A stretch of DNA of 64,000 nucleotides from Chitinophaga nivalis (GTDB lineage Bacteria; Bacteroidota; Bacteroidia; Chitinophagales; Chitinophagaceae), in the NCBI RefSeq assembly GCF_025989125.1, contig NZ_JAPDNR010000001.1, forward strand, positions 7,304,087 to 7,368,086, given 5' to 3'. The notes beneath the pieces were generated by a model, which saw only the letters and a list, made by a program, of their open reading frames with translations, was not told where the DNA came from and did not search any database. Shown here in pieces: positions 19,772 to 28,412 of the stretch. The translations under genes were made by a program, and so were the position numbers. How positions within the stretch are numbered: the stretch's first letter is position 1; every line of letters starts with the position of its first letter.

Positions 19772-21166
19772 TTATGGCACCAGTACCCACGGGCTGGTGA
19801 GGGTAGCCCTCGTATAAAGCTGATTATTGGTGCCCACAGCCAGCAGCGCACCGTTAGGTAATACAGTCACCGCAATCACACTACCACTGCCAGGTACCTG
19901 TATCCAGTTACTGGTCAGCGTCGCGCGGGTATAGAGCAGGTTATCGGTACCAACCCCTACATAGGATCCATTCGGATGATTGCTCAACGCGATTACAGAG
20001 CCACTGTTTGGCACCAGTTTCCACGCACTGTAAAGGGTGGTTCTGGTATACAGCTGATTGTCTGTTCCTACCGCTACCAGGGTTCCATTGAAAAGTACGG
20101 CGATATCAATCACACTGCCGCTGTTGGGTACCAGTACCCAATTGCTGGTAAGCGTAGCACGGGTATAAAGTTGATTATCGGTACCAATAGCCAGGAACGC
20201 ACCACTTGCCTGTATGGTTACTGCAATAACAGCTCCGCTGGAGGGAACCAGTACCCACGGACTTACAAGGGTAGCACGGGTATACAGCTGATGGTCTGTT
20301 CCTACACCAATAATAGTACCGTCTGCGGTTACGGTTGTATTGACTACATCGCCGCTATACCTTGATCCAAAGAGATTAGCCAGTGCAATAGCATCATTGG
20401 CTGTAAAAGGACGGTCTTTACCGTCGTTGCAGGCCAGCATCCAGCTATTGGGATCTCCCGTGGAAGGTGTTCCCGGTATTTTGATCGCATCGGCTACTGC
20501 ATCTTTTACTGGTGTACTGTTACTGCAACTATAGGCATTATTGAGATAATCAGTATGCCGCAATCCAATAGCATGTCCTAACTCATGTGCAATGAGGGTA
20601 GCCAGGTATCCTTTATCAGGATTACTACCAATTACGCCGGCATTCAATTTAATAGGGCTGGCAGGTTCACCTTTACTGGTAGGAAATCCGGCAGACCGGG
20701 CTGCAACGCCTTTTCCCAGGTCGGCATATTGTATCACGATCTGTGCATCATTGCTTACCCGTTCAAAAGACAAACGGAGATCCAATGCATTATAACGGGC
20801 AATGGCTTCGTCCAGTGCTGCACTGTAGGCGCCTGGCAATCCTGTTATAGACACGGTCACCACGCGGGGCAAACCAGTAATCAGATGATTCGTTCTGTAT
20901 TGTTCTGTTCCCGCCACTTTCAGCGTCGGTGAAGTCGCCGGGTTTTGTATATTTTCTGCAGTCAGCAGAATATCTCCTTCCACTACATATCCGTCGGCCG
21001 TTTTCTGTATATCAGCTGTATTATATCCCAGGTTTTTGATCTTTTGCAGGATATCTGCGGTGGCCGCCTGTTGATCGGCGGCGGTATCATTGTTGTCCTT
21101 TCTGCAGGACATAAAAGAGAGGGAGCATAATAATATGCTACAAAGCAATGTAGTTAAGACTTTCAT
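19772..21166 (-). CDS. M57-type zinc metalloprotease lipoprotein with five-repeat propeller-like domain
   Basis: A 464-residue lipoprotein. The signal peptide ends at lipobox cysteine Cys21 (LSFMSC). A conserved domain at 55-150 precedes the zincin motif HELGHAIGLRH at 194-204 (zinc ligands His194, His198, His204; catalytic Glu195). A Met-turn-like SWMLAC follows near 248. This matches the Bacteroidota/Myxococcus 'HEIGH' M57 peptidase family. The C-terminal 194 residues are five 39-residue repeats, possibly a tachylectin- or tectonin-like propeller that binds a glycan and targets the protease. It should be exposed at the outer membrane or cell surface. It is the only intact fused member of the local family. 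Confidence 0.85.
   Translation of the reverse strand: MKVLTTLLCSILLCSLSFMSCRKDNNDTAADQQAATADILQKIKNLGYNTADIQKTADGYVVEGDILLTAENIQNPATSPTLKVAGTEQYRTNHLITGLPRVVTVSITGLPGAYSAALDEAIARYNALDLRLSFERVSNDAQIVIQYADLGKGVAARSAGFPTSKGEPASPIKLNAGVIGSNPDKGYLATLIAHELGHAIGLRHTDYLNNAYSCSNSTPVKDAVADAIKIPGTPSTGDPNSWMLACNDGKDRPFTANDAIALANLFGSRYSGDVVNTTVTADGTIIGVGTDHQLYTRATLVSPWVLVPSSGAVIAVTIQASGAFLAIGTDNQLYTRATLTSNWVLVPNSGSVIDIAVLFNGTLVAVGTDNQLYTRTTLYSAWKLVPNSGSVIALSNHPNGSYVGVGTDNLLYTRATLTSNWIQVPGSGSVIAVTVLPNGALLAVGTNNQLYTRATLTSPWVLVP
19775..20356 (-). repeat. Five tandem 39-residue repeats in the intact protease
   Basis: Five units of 117 bp, the last shorter by one codon. Consensus: SGSVIAV-VLPNG-L-AVGTDNQLYTRATLTS-WVLVPN. 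The units end exactly at the stop codon. Confidence 0.9.
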
Positions 21167-21830
21167 AAAAGTAATTTTTCTTTAAAGATTAGTTTAAACG
21201 TAGATTTTCTGCTACGGGGTTAGTTTTTATAGGGGCGCTGCAATTTTTCAGCAACAGTTAAGCGGGTGATCATACATGTGACATAACTGCTTAGCAATAG
21301 TTCATCTTTGTGCAATAGGTTGATCAGGAGCTATGGCTTCAGACATTCAGCAATCATTTATGCGAATAAAATTATCAAGATCTACTGCTACCAGAACAGG
21401 TATATCCGAAAATATATTTTCTCCACAGCACCTCTATCTTTATTCATTAACAGCAGCCATTATTTTTTTATTTTACGTGTATACATTACAGTTAGCATCA
21501 TGGTATATGAAGTATTATACACCCCTTCTCATCTCCAAACAATTATTTACCCTCACTATCCACCCCTCACCTCCATCTCTTTTTTTTAAACCACACATAT
21601 GATATCACGTTATCTTCTATACCCAATACCTTTACTATAGGCACTTCATACAATACTTCCATTTATATATTTCTCTGGTCATTTTATTTTTTTCGGATAA
21701 ACAAGCGGGAATAAATGGACAATATTCGTCACATTTATTCCCGCTTGCATACATGATTGCTTATCTTATCACATAGATAAATCACGTATCTACTTCCCTC
21801 GATTATTCCTATACTGACTACATGCATGTA
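21167..21830. other. Intergenic region with duplicated flanks
   Basis: About 664 AT-rich bases. The half near the protease gene is its upstream region. A stretch at 21335-21420 resembles 22705-22790 upstream of the repeat-only gene, so the 5' flanks were duplicated together with the genes. The far end carries the terminator at 21702-21747. No gene is supported. Confidence 0.55.
21702..21747 (-). terminator. Hairpin terminator downstream of the repeat-only gene
   Basis: Perfect 15-bp arms, 21702-21716 and 21733-21747, with a 16-base loop. It is nearly the same sequence as the hairpin at 19645-19688. Confidence 0.72.
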
Positions 21831-22562
21831 TTATGGTACCACTACCCAGGTAGCGTTCAAAGAGGCCCTGGTATAGATCCTTTTATCAGTACCAACACCG
21901 ATCAGGCTTCCATTAGGGAAGGCGCTTATTGCTGTCACACTACCACTGTTAGGTATATTTACCCAAGTACTGGTAAGCGTCTTACGGCTCCATAAGTCCA
22001 GCCTGGTACCCACACCTATGATCTCCTGGTTGGGTAATACAGTCACGGCAGACACGATATCGCTATTAGGAACGATTACCCAGCTGCCATTCAGGCCCGC
22101 TCTGGTATAAAGGTATTTATCGGTTCCCACCCCTATAATAGTACCATTAGACAGTGATGCCACATCAAGCACCAAACCGCTGTTAGGTACGAGTACCCAG
22201 TTACTGTTCAAGGTGGCTCTGGTATAAAGTTGTTGATCAGTGCCTACCCCTATAAGGGCGCCATTGGGCTGTAATCCAATAGCTGTTACATCGCCACTGT
22301 TAGGCACCAATACCCACGGGCTTGTGAGGAGCGCTTTTCTATACAGTTGTTTATCCTGACCGACCCCAATGATAGTTCCGTTACTTGCTACCACTACATC
22401 AATTATATCAATACTGTTTTTTGATTTTGAGTCAGCGGTATTTTGTCGGATATCTGCTGCAACGGGTTCTTCCCTGGCGATATCTGCATTGTCTTTTCTA
22501 CAGGAAATAAGGGATAAGGAGCATAATAACACCCCGATAAGTAATGTTTTCAACACTTTCAT
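21831..22562 (-). CDS. Lipoprotein made only of five propeller-like repeats
   Basis: The 243-residue product keeps the signal peptide of its protease paralogues (MKVLKTLLIGVLLCSLSLISC, lipobox Cys21). After a linker of about 28 residues it goes straight into five 39-residue repeats. The whole M57 protease domain is absent. The frame extends upstream to 22583, but the ATG at 22562 aligns with the paralogues' start. It looks like a deletion or shuffling product that retained secretion and the presumed binding domain. It could act as a surface lectin or compete with the protease for its ligand; both ideas are inference. The frame is intact, so it is probably expressed. Confidence 0.82.
   Translation of the reverse strand: MKVLKTLLIGVLLCSLSLISCRKDNADIAREEPVAADIRQNTADSKSKNSIDIIDVVVASNGTIIGVGQDKQLYRKALLTSPWVLVPNSGDVTAIGLQPNGALIGVGTDQQLYTRATLNSNWVLVPNSGLVLDVASLSNGTIIGVGTDKYLYTRAGLNGSWVIVPNSDIVSAVTVLPNQEIIGVGTRLDLWSRKTLTSTWVNIPNSGSVTAISAFPNGSLIGVGTDKRIYTRASLNATWVVVP
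21834..22415 (-). repeat. Five tandem 39-residue repeats in the repeat-only lipoprotein
   Basis: Five 117-bp units, the last one codon shorter. They are more divergent than in the neighbouring paralogues: the fourth unit has LWSRKTL in place of LYTRATL. The conserved positions GVGTD and the tryptophan are kept in every unit. Confidence 0.88.
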
Positions 22563-22941
22563 AGTTTTTTTTTGAAGATGCATTTAAAATAATATCATGT
22601 CTTGCCGGCATGAATCAGTATAGGAATAATACGATAAGATAAATAGAGTGGTAGTACCAGGTATGACCACTCAGCAATGGTTTTCTGATAAAATGAAGGA
22701 GCTTTAGGTATAGGTATTCAGCCATCCATCATTCTTATAAAAGTATCAACATTTACTGCAGCAAGAAGGATAGATCCGGGAAAATACTACCCCCCTTTTC
22801 AATGCAGCCTTAATAGTATTGCCAATTATATCTCCACCGCATCAAAAAGCGTATATACATTAACGTTATTATATACTTTCCTACTGTAGTACACCTGCTC
22901 TCATCGGCTTACAATTCCTTACCTTTGCCGAAAAAAAAGAC
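22563..22941. other. Divergent intergenic region
   Basis: About 379 bases between the repeat-only lipoprotein and the plus-strand oxidoreductase. It holds the duplicated 5' flank near 22705-22790 and a promoter-like motif at 22920. No gene is supported. Confidence 0.5.
22920..22927 (+). promoter_or_regulatory. Bacteroidota-type -7 promoter element
   Basis: TACCTTTG matches the Bacteroidota -7 consensus TAnnTTTG exactly and ends 14 bases before the oxidoreductase ATG. I do not see a clear -33 TTTG element at the right spacing, so this is tentative. Confidence 0.3.
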
Positions 22942-23790
22942 ATGATAGCATTCCTGGGTATGGGCCTTTTAGGGTCAAATTTTGTACGGGCCCTACGGCA
23001 AAAGGATGTTCCGGTACAGGTATGGAACCGGACAGCCAGCAAGGCTACAGCACTGGAAACCTATGGCGCCAAAGCATTCAGCGAGGTTGCTGCTGCCGTA
23101 GCAGGTGCACAACGCATTCATCTTACCCTGAAAGATGATAGCACGGTAGATGAAGTATTAGACAAAGCGGCTCCCGGCCTGCAAGCCGGTGCGATCATCA
23201 TTGACCACACCACCACGTCGGTAGCTGGCGCGATTGAACGTACGCAGAAATGGCAGGAACGCGGATTCACTTACCTGCATGCACCCGTATTTATGGGTCC
23301 GCAGAATGCATTGGAGAGCACCGGATCTATTCTGGTATCCGGCGACCAACAGGTGATCAGCGAATACGAACCTATATTAGCGACGATGACAGGTAAAGTC
23401 CTCAACTTTGGGGAATCCACCGGAAAAGCCACTGGTATGAAACTGCTGGGAAATCTATTCCTGATAACCTTCACGGCCGGCCTGGCAGATACCTTGTCTT
23501 TTGCCAAAGGCCTGGATATTTCCCTGGATGAAATCAATGCCTTGTTCGGCACCTGGAATCCGGCAGCGATGTTACCCGCCAGGCTAAAACGTATGACCAG
23601 TGGTCATTACAGCGATCCATCCTGGGAACTGAACATGGCTAGAAAAGATACGGGCATCTTCCTGGAGGAAGCACGTAAAACCAACACCCCACTCGCCGTA
23701 ATTCCGGCTATTGCCACCGAAATGGACCGCTGGATTGCCAAAGGTCATGGCAACGACGACTGGACTGTCATTGCCAAAGACAGTATCTGA
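22942..23790 (+). CDS. NAD(P)-dependent oxidoreductase, 3-hydroxyisobutyrate dehydrogenase-like
   Basis: A 282-residue beta-hydroxyacid dehydrogenase family member. The N-terminal Rossmann motif is GMGLLG at 6-11. The substrate-binding region is degenerate (DHTTTSVAGA near 88-97 and VFMGP near 116-120). The catalytic lysine is Lys167 in GMKLLGN. The C-terminal all-helical domain includes the conserved ARKDTG segment. Length and motifs fit the 3-hydroxyisobutyrate/glyoxylate-succinic-semialdehyde reductase group. The substrate cannot be assigned. It is transcribed alone and ends at a hairpin facing gcvH. Confidence 0.87.
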   Translation: MIAFLGMGLLGSNFVRALRQKDVPVQVWNRTASKATALETYGAKAFSEVAAAVAGAQRIHLTLKDDSTVDEVLDKAAPGLQAGAIIIDHTTTSVAGAIERTQKWQERGFTYLHAPVFMGPQNALESTGSILVSGDQQVISEYEPILATMTGKVLNFGESTGKATGMKLLGNLFLITFTAGLADTLSFAKGLDISLDEINALFGTWNPAAMLPARLKRMTSGHYSDPSWELNMARKDTGIFLEEARKTNTPLAVIPAIATEMDRWIAKGHGNDDWTVIAKDSI

Positions 23791-23804
23791 GGGTTATAAA
23801 ATAC

Positions 23805-23849
23805 TACAGCGCATACAGCAAATATTTTGCATCTGCCGTATGCGCTGTA
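23805..23849. terminator. Hairpin terminator between convergent genes
   Basis: Perfect 12-bp arms, 23805-23816 and 23838-23849, with a 21-base loop, between the oxidoreductase and gcvH stop codons. Confidence 0.6.
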
Positions 23850-23877
23850 ACATTCATCGCTATGAAAAGATCTGCGG

Positions 23878-24267
23878 TTACTCGTTCTCTGCGTTGCATA
23901 ACTTATCATATGCCGCCGCATCCAGTAAAGCATCCACTTCCTTACTGTCGGACAGTTTGATCTTAACGAGCCACCCTTCACCATACGGATCATCATTCAG
24001 CAACTCAGGGTCATCCGTCGCCGCCTCGTTTCGCTCCACCACTTCCCCACTCACCGGAATAAACAATTCTGAAACCGCCTTCACCGATTCAACAGTGCCT
24101 ATTTCTTCATGTCGTGCATGTACCTTACCAACCTCCGATAGCTCTACAAATACAATTTCTCCTAATTGCTTCTGTGCGTGGTCAGTAAGGCCAATGGTAG
24201 CAATGCCATTTTCTAAAAGTACCCAGACATGATCTTCGGAGTAACGTAAGTTAGTGGGAGTAGCCAT
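23878..24267 (-). CDS. gcvH: Glycine cleavage system H protein
   Basis: This 129-residue lipoyl carrier shuttles the aminomethyl intermediate between the P, T and L proteins of the glycine cleavage system. The lipoylation site is Lys63 in ESVKAVSEL, and flanking family motifs are present (YSEDHVWV, GITDHAQ-like GLTDHAQKQLG, NDDPYGEGWLVKIK). Length is normal for the family. The other gcv genes are not in the window, which is usual for Bacteroidota. It is separated from its neighbours by hairpins and long intergenic stretches, so it is probably monocistronic. Confidence 0.96.
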   Translation of the reverse strand: MATPTNLRYSEDHVWVLLENGIATIGLTDHAQKQLGEIVFVELSEVGKVHARHEEIGTVESVKAVSELFIPVSGEVVERNEAATDDPELLNDDPYGEGWLVKIKLSDSKEVDALLDAAAYDKLCNAENE

Positions 24268-24576
24268 GATTAATGGATTTTATGTGATGGTAATTTGAAG
24301 GATATATCACGCGGAGCCAATAAAATGTTTTTCACTCCGGTATCAGCATAAGCAAATACAACAACGAAGGCTGTTGTTTGTTTAGTGGTCAGAAAAACAA
24401 ACAGGTTACTGAAGGAAATATTATAGCGGAGCAACGGAAAAGATGATATCAACTATATAGAATGGCAATGGCCGTGGCATAGATATGCCACGGCTTTCCA
24501 GCTCATTAACCAGTAGCTGCCTGTTTGCAGCTTCGTCCCTGAAAAGCGGAAATAAATGATAACGGGTTACCCGTTA
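24268..24576. other. Intergenic region between gcvH and the protease-only gene
   Basis: About 309 bases. It should contain the gcvH promoter. Near the right end, at about 24558-24577, a short inverted repeat (AACGGGTTACCCGTT) may help terminate the M57 gene. Nothing else was recognised. Confidence 0.45.
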
Positions 24577-25485
24577 TTAATGATATAATTGCCGGAGTGC
24601 AATAGAGTCATTGGCAGTAAAAGGACGATCGGTTCCATCACTGCAGGCCAACATCCACGAACGCGCTTCCGGATCTACCGGCGTATTCGGAATATGGATA
24701 GCCCCTACGCCACCGTCGCCTTCATTGTAATTATCAATACCCAGTTTTTTCAGGAAATCATTCCACGGAGTATAACCACAGCTATACCCGCGATTCATAT
24801 AATCTGAATGCCGGAAACCAATAGCATGACCTATTTCATGCGCAATGGTGGTCGCAAAAGTCAGGGTATCTTTGTAAGTATTACTGTAGTATTTGTTATT
24901 CAGCTTAATAGGCGTAGCCGGATTACCTGCTGAATCAGGGAAACCTGCTGATACTCCCAGAATAGTAGATCCACCGGAAGTACCCAGGTCTTCTCCCAGT
25001 ATCTTAATATCTGCTGCCACGGCTTTGTCTACCCGCTGAAACGTGAGTTGAAGCCCCTGCGCATTATACCGGGCAATGGCAATATCCGTAGCGGCTATAA
25101 ACAACGGATCGGACGTACCGGCATCTACGGCTATCCGGACAATCCTGGGCAAACTACCTACTTTGTAGGTAGATTGATACTGTTCTGTTATAGGTCCCGC
25201 TTTCCGGAAAGCCTGCAATTCTCTGGTAAACCCTGCCAGCTGGGCATCTGATAACAGGATATCTCCTTCCACGAGATAACCGCCATTTACTTTGGCAGCA
25301 TAAGTAGGTGAAAAACCTGCACGGGCAATGACAATCTGCTGATCCAGTGTCAGCTCAGACTTGTTCGCTGTGGTTTCAGATCCGGAAACAGCAGCATCTT
25401 TTTTGTTACAAGCACTGAGAAGGGCTGCAGTACAGCACAAGGGGAACACGATTTGCTTTAATGCGCTCATTTTCATAGCAATCAT
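24577..25485 (-). CDS. M57-type 'HEIGH' zinc metalloprotease lipoprotein
   Basis: A 302-residue lipoprotein with lipobox cysteine Cys26 (ALLSAC). The domain order matches the protease half of the fused paralogue: GGYLVEGDILL near 68-78, IAIARYNAQGLQLTFQRV near 135-152, then zinc motif HEIGHAIGFRH at 216-226 (His216, Glu217, His220, His226) and Met-turn SWML near 278. It ends right after the protease domain and has no repeats. Three in-frame ATG starts (25485, 25476, 25470) are possible. It is more diverged from the fused copies than they are from each other, so it may be the older stand-alone form. The substrate is unknown; surface or periplasmic location is predicted. Confidence 0.86.
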   Translation of the reverse strand: MIAMKMSALKQIVFPLCCTAALLSACNKKDAAVSGSETTANKSELTLDQQIVIARAGFSPTYAAKVNGGYLVEGDILLSDAQLAGFTRELQAFRKAGPITEQYQSTYKVGSLPRIVRIAVDAGTSDPLFIAATDIAIARYNAQGLQLTFQRVDKAVAADIKILGEDLGTSGGSTILGVSAGFPDSAGNPATPIKLNNKYYSNTYKDTLTFATTIAHEIGHAIGFRHSDYMNRGYSCGYTPWNDFLKKLGIDNYNEGDGGVGAIHIPNTPVDPEARSWMLACSDGTDRPFTANDSIALRQLYH

Positions 25486-25932
25486 TTTTAGAAATTGGGT
25501 TTGGGTTAAGAAGAATATAGCGCATACCCGCAGGCAGGTGCGCAGACAGATTCGCGTGATTAAAAAATGGCATCAGGTAACTGATGAAGGTCAAAACAAT
25601 ACAATATCCTGCCTTTTACGGCGGTGATCCTATATCATTAAATGATGGCTGACTGATGATAGACACAAGGGTATCGTTGTGTATTGTTCACATCTACCAT
25701 GGTTTTCTGCTCATGACTTTGTTTAAGAATACTTCGTGCTCTTCTGATGGTTTACTATACAATTCCGACTTTGGTTCATTGCCACTGCAATAAGTTTAAA
25801 ACTAAACTAAAAATAAATAACCACCAACATTTTTAAAAAAATTATGGCAGGATACCAAACGTAATGCTCACCATGTCCTTAATGGAATATGGTGAGCATT
25901 ACGTTTACGCCTGGTCTTATATACTGTCTGCA
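25486..25932. other. Intergenic region with terminator
   Basis: About 447 AT-rich bases. The side near 25486 is the 5' region of the M57 gene, and the hairpin at 25857-25906 ends the S15 hydrolase transcript. No gene is supported. Confidence 0.5.
25857..25906 (-). terminator. Hairpin terminator of the S15 hydrolase gene
   Basis: Perfect 18-bp arms, 25857-25874 and 25889-25906, with a 14-base loop, just past the hydrolase stop codon. Confidence 0.78.
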
Positions 25933-28191
25933 TCAATAGGCAACAGGAACATCAACGTAGCTATCATTCCCCCATTTGATCTGTAAGGGTACGCCGGCAT
26001 CGGCTATTGTTTCATCACTTACCGCTTTACCAGTACCATAATTAATCTCTGCAAACGGGTTTTTATTGATATCCACCACTACCAGCAAACGGCTGCCCTT
26101 ACGCAGCTGACGGCTGACAAGGCGGGTACGGGAAAAAGGAATCTCCGCTGTCACACCTGGCGTCAACAGATGTCGTATTCCCCTGTCCGCTGCATAACTG
26201 GCCCGTCCCAGATAATAGGAAAGATGAAAATACCTGCCATCCGGCATGACTTCATACAGCACCACATTTACATCCATGTCTTTTTTGTTGATCATCGCTT
26301 TTAACACCCCGGAAAACATACCGTTTACCATCATTGGCTTATCCAATGGTTCACTGATGAAATACACCCCTGTGCTACGATCCAGCGTGTCTTTTACAAT
26401 CGGGTCGGGATAATAATCACCATTAGCGGATTTCCGGTCTGTCCAATCCACTTCCTGCGGAACACCCGCTTTGACTGCCGGCAGCTGTGGCGTCAGCAAA
26501 TAATCTACGCCGCTTTTTTTATCCGATAAATAAAACCGTAAAACGGTATCACTCATTTTCTCCAGGGAAGGCGCATGTTTCCAGGTATTGGTACCCATCA
26601 CTTCAAAATTCACTTTATCCTGCAGCAAGGCAGGTTTAGCACTGTCTTTCATCACATAATCCAACCATTGAAAAGTAATTTCCCGGGTGTCTATCAGGGC
26701 CACCGGATCAACGGTGTATTCCCGCAACACGGGTGTACCACCGGTTTGCGTACCGAAATGATCATAGGGTCCAATGATGACGTAATGATTCGCCCGTGGA
26801 TTACTGGCTGTATGGTCTTTTACATATTGTAATCCGGATATCTGTCCGTCGTCATAATATCCTTCAATCGTTAGCACCGGAATATCTAGCTTCGCCAATG
26901 CAGCTGCATCCGGTATCATATCCTGCCAATAGCGGTCATAAGCCGGGTGTTGCAACCAGCGCTGTAACCAGCGATTGGGGCGGCCATCTATACTGTCTAT
27001 TTTCCGAAAAGCTGCGCCGCTTTCATACCAGGTGTTGCGCCACTGCCGCCAGTGTTGCCAATCATCATTCACAGCATCGTCGAGGTATTTATTGTTGGTC
27101 ACATAAAATGCCCACTGATAGTTGACCGTCAGGAAAATATTATTTTCCATAGGCACTCCCTGCCCCGGAATAGCCGCTACATAAGGTACAATGGTTTTCA
27201 GCGCCGGATGCAAATGCCGGGTAGCTGCCCACTGGGCAAAACCGGAATAACTACCACCATACATCCCAACTTTTCCATTGCACCAAGGCTGCCGGCTGAC
27301 CCAATCTATCGCTGCCGGCACATCATGTACCTCCTGCTCATAGGGTGCTGGTTCATCCGGGCTTAAACGTTTCCCCCTGGCATCTACCACTACACCGGCA
27401 TAACCATGTGCAGCCGCCTGTTTAGCCCGATACAAATGTTGTTCCTGATTAGCATAAATTGTATAGAACAATGCTGCCGGTAATGGCGCAATAACTTTAC
27501 GGGGCCTTACCACCAGCGCCGTCAGGGTAGCTCCGGCCGGCGTGCGGATCAGGATACTGTCTGTGATATGATACCGCCGCGCATCATCTGTTTTCATCAT
27601 TGTCGCCGCCGGCGTCGTTATCATCGAATACACCTGCCACAGATGATAATGACTGCATAACCTGATGGCATCTTCCACACTGATACTATCCTGGTCAGTT
27701 ATTTTTTCTAAAGCAGCCGGAATATCAGCCTGCAGTGCCGCTAACCCATTCCTGGGTTTAAAAGCAGTGGCAATCGACAACGCACTTTTATCATCCAGTT
27801 GCTGCAACTTTGTATGCAGCAAACCGGCAAATGTTTTTCCGAAAGGTTTTCCCGTAACCAGTTTTGTCTGATTATATAATTCAAACTGCAGGTATTGCAA
27901 GGCAGGATAAGTCTGTCCTTCTGCTGCTACAACAGTACGCAGCCGGGAGATGGTTTTATTTGCCCCGACATAGTCACCGGCGATGGTCTGCAGCCGGAAC
28001 AGATTATTCAGGTATGTTTTCAACGGGCCTTGCTGTGTATACTGCAACAAAACATGGCGTGCCAGCAATGGCAACTGCCGCTGCAACAACAAGCTGTCGT
28101 GTGCTGCAGTACGGGGGAAATAAAACTGTTGTGCGGTGCTACTCACAGATATACATAAGAGCAGCAGCAATACAAGTGCGTATCTTTTCAC
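25933..28191 (-). CDS. Secreted CocE/NonD-family hydrolase (X-Pro dipeptidyl-peptidase S15 fold)
   Basis: A 752-residue exported alpha/beta hydrolase. The signal peptide (KRYALVLLLLLCISVSSTAQ) starts at a GTG codon at 28191. An N-terminal helical region of about 200 residues precedes the catalytic domain. The nucleophile is Ser314 in GGSYSG, as in S15/CocE enzymes, and the base is probably the His in GPYDHFG. A C-terminal jelly-roll (about 560-752) with the typical DVNVVLYEV and RLLVVVDINKNP strands closes the protein. The family cleaves peptides (X-Pro dipeptides) or esters. It lies 221 bases after the isoaspartyl peptidase on the same strand, behind a terminator, so it may be a separate unit that helps digest peptides. 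Confidence 0.87.
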   Translation of the reverse strand: MKRYALVLLLLLCISVSSTAQQFYFPRTAAHDSLLLQRQLPLLARHVLLQYTQQGPLKTYLNNLFRLQTIAGDYVGANKTISRLRTVVAAEGQTYPALQYLQFELYNQTKLVTGKPFGKTFAGLLHTKLQQLDDKSALSIATAFKPRNGLAALQADIPAALEKITDQDSISVEDAIRLCSHYHLWQVYSMITTPAATMMKTDDARRYHITDSILIRTPAGATLTALVVRPRKVIAPLPAALFYTIYANQEQHLYRAKQAAAHGYAGVVVDARGKRLSPDEPAPYEQEVHDVPAAIDWVSRQPWCNGKVGMYGGSYSGFAQWAATRHLHPALKTIVPYVAAIPGQGVPMENNIFLTVNYQWAFYVTNNKYLDDAVNDDWQHWRQWRNTWYESGAAFRKIDSIDGRPNRWLQRWLQHPAYDRYWQDMIPDAAALAKLDIPVLTIEGYYDDGQISGLQYVKDHTASNPRANHYVIIGPYDHFGTQTGGTPVLREYTVDPVALIDTREITFQWLDYVMKDSAKPALLQDKVNFEVMGTNTWKHAPSLEKMSDTVLRFYLSDKKSGVDYLLTPQLPAVKAGVPQEVDWTDRKSANGDYYPDPIVKDTLDRSTGVYFISEPLDKPMMVNGMFSGVLKAMINKKDMDVNVVLYEVMPDGRYFHLSYYLGRASYAADRGIRHLLTPGVTAEIPFSRTRLVSRQLRKGSRLLVVVDINKNPFAEINYGTGKAVSDETIADAGVPLQIKWGNDSYVDVPVAY

Positions 28192-28319
28192 GGGTATGTT
28201 TTTAGAAGAGAGATACCGGCTTTACGGTGTAACAAAACAAAGGAACAACATCCCCGCTACTACAACAAAGCAAAGTACATGACCGCAATCGTCCGGGTGA
28301 TGAATGCGGGATAAGGATA

Positions 28320-28363
28320 AAAAAAGAGCTGACCAGAAAAGCGTTCAGCTTTTCGGCCAGCTC
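28320..28363 (-). terminator. Rho-independent terminator of the SusC-to-peptidase operon
   Basis: On the minus strand a GAGCTGGCC-GAAAAGC stem pairs with GCTTTTC-TGGTCAGCTC around a 5-base loop, with one bulge. A run of seven T follows. It sits about 50 bases past the isoaspartyl peptidase stop. Confidence 0.82.
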
Positions 28364-28412
28364 ACTCTCCGGTTGTCCCCCTCTAGGCTCCGAAGCGTAT
28401 CAGCCACCACAA

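Noticed and set aside
17846..20356. 117-bp repeats considered as CRISPR or mobile-element repeats
   Set aside because: Repeats are in-frame protein blades without spacers, ends or transposase genes.
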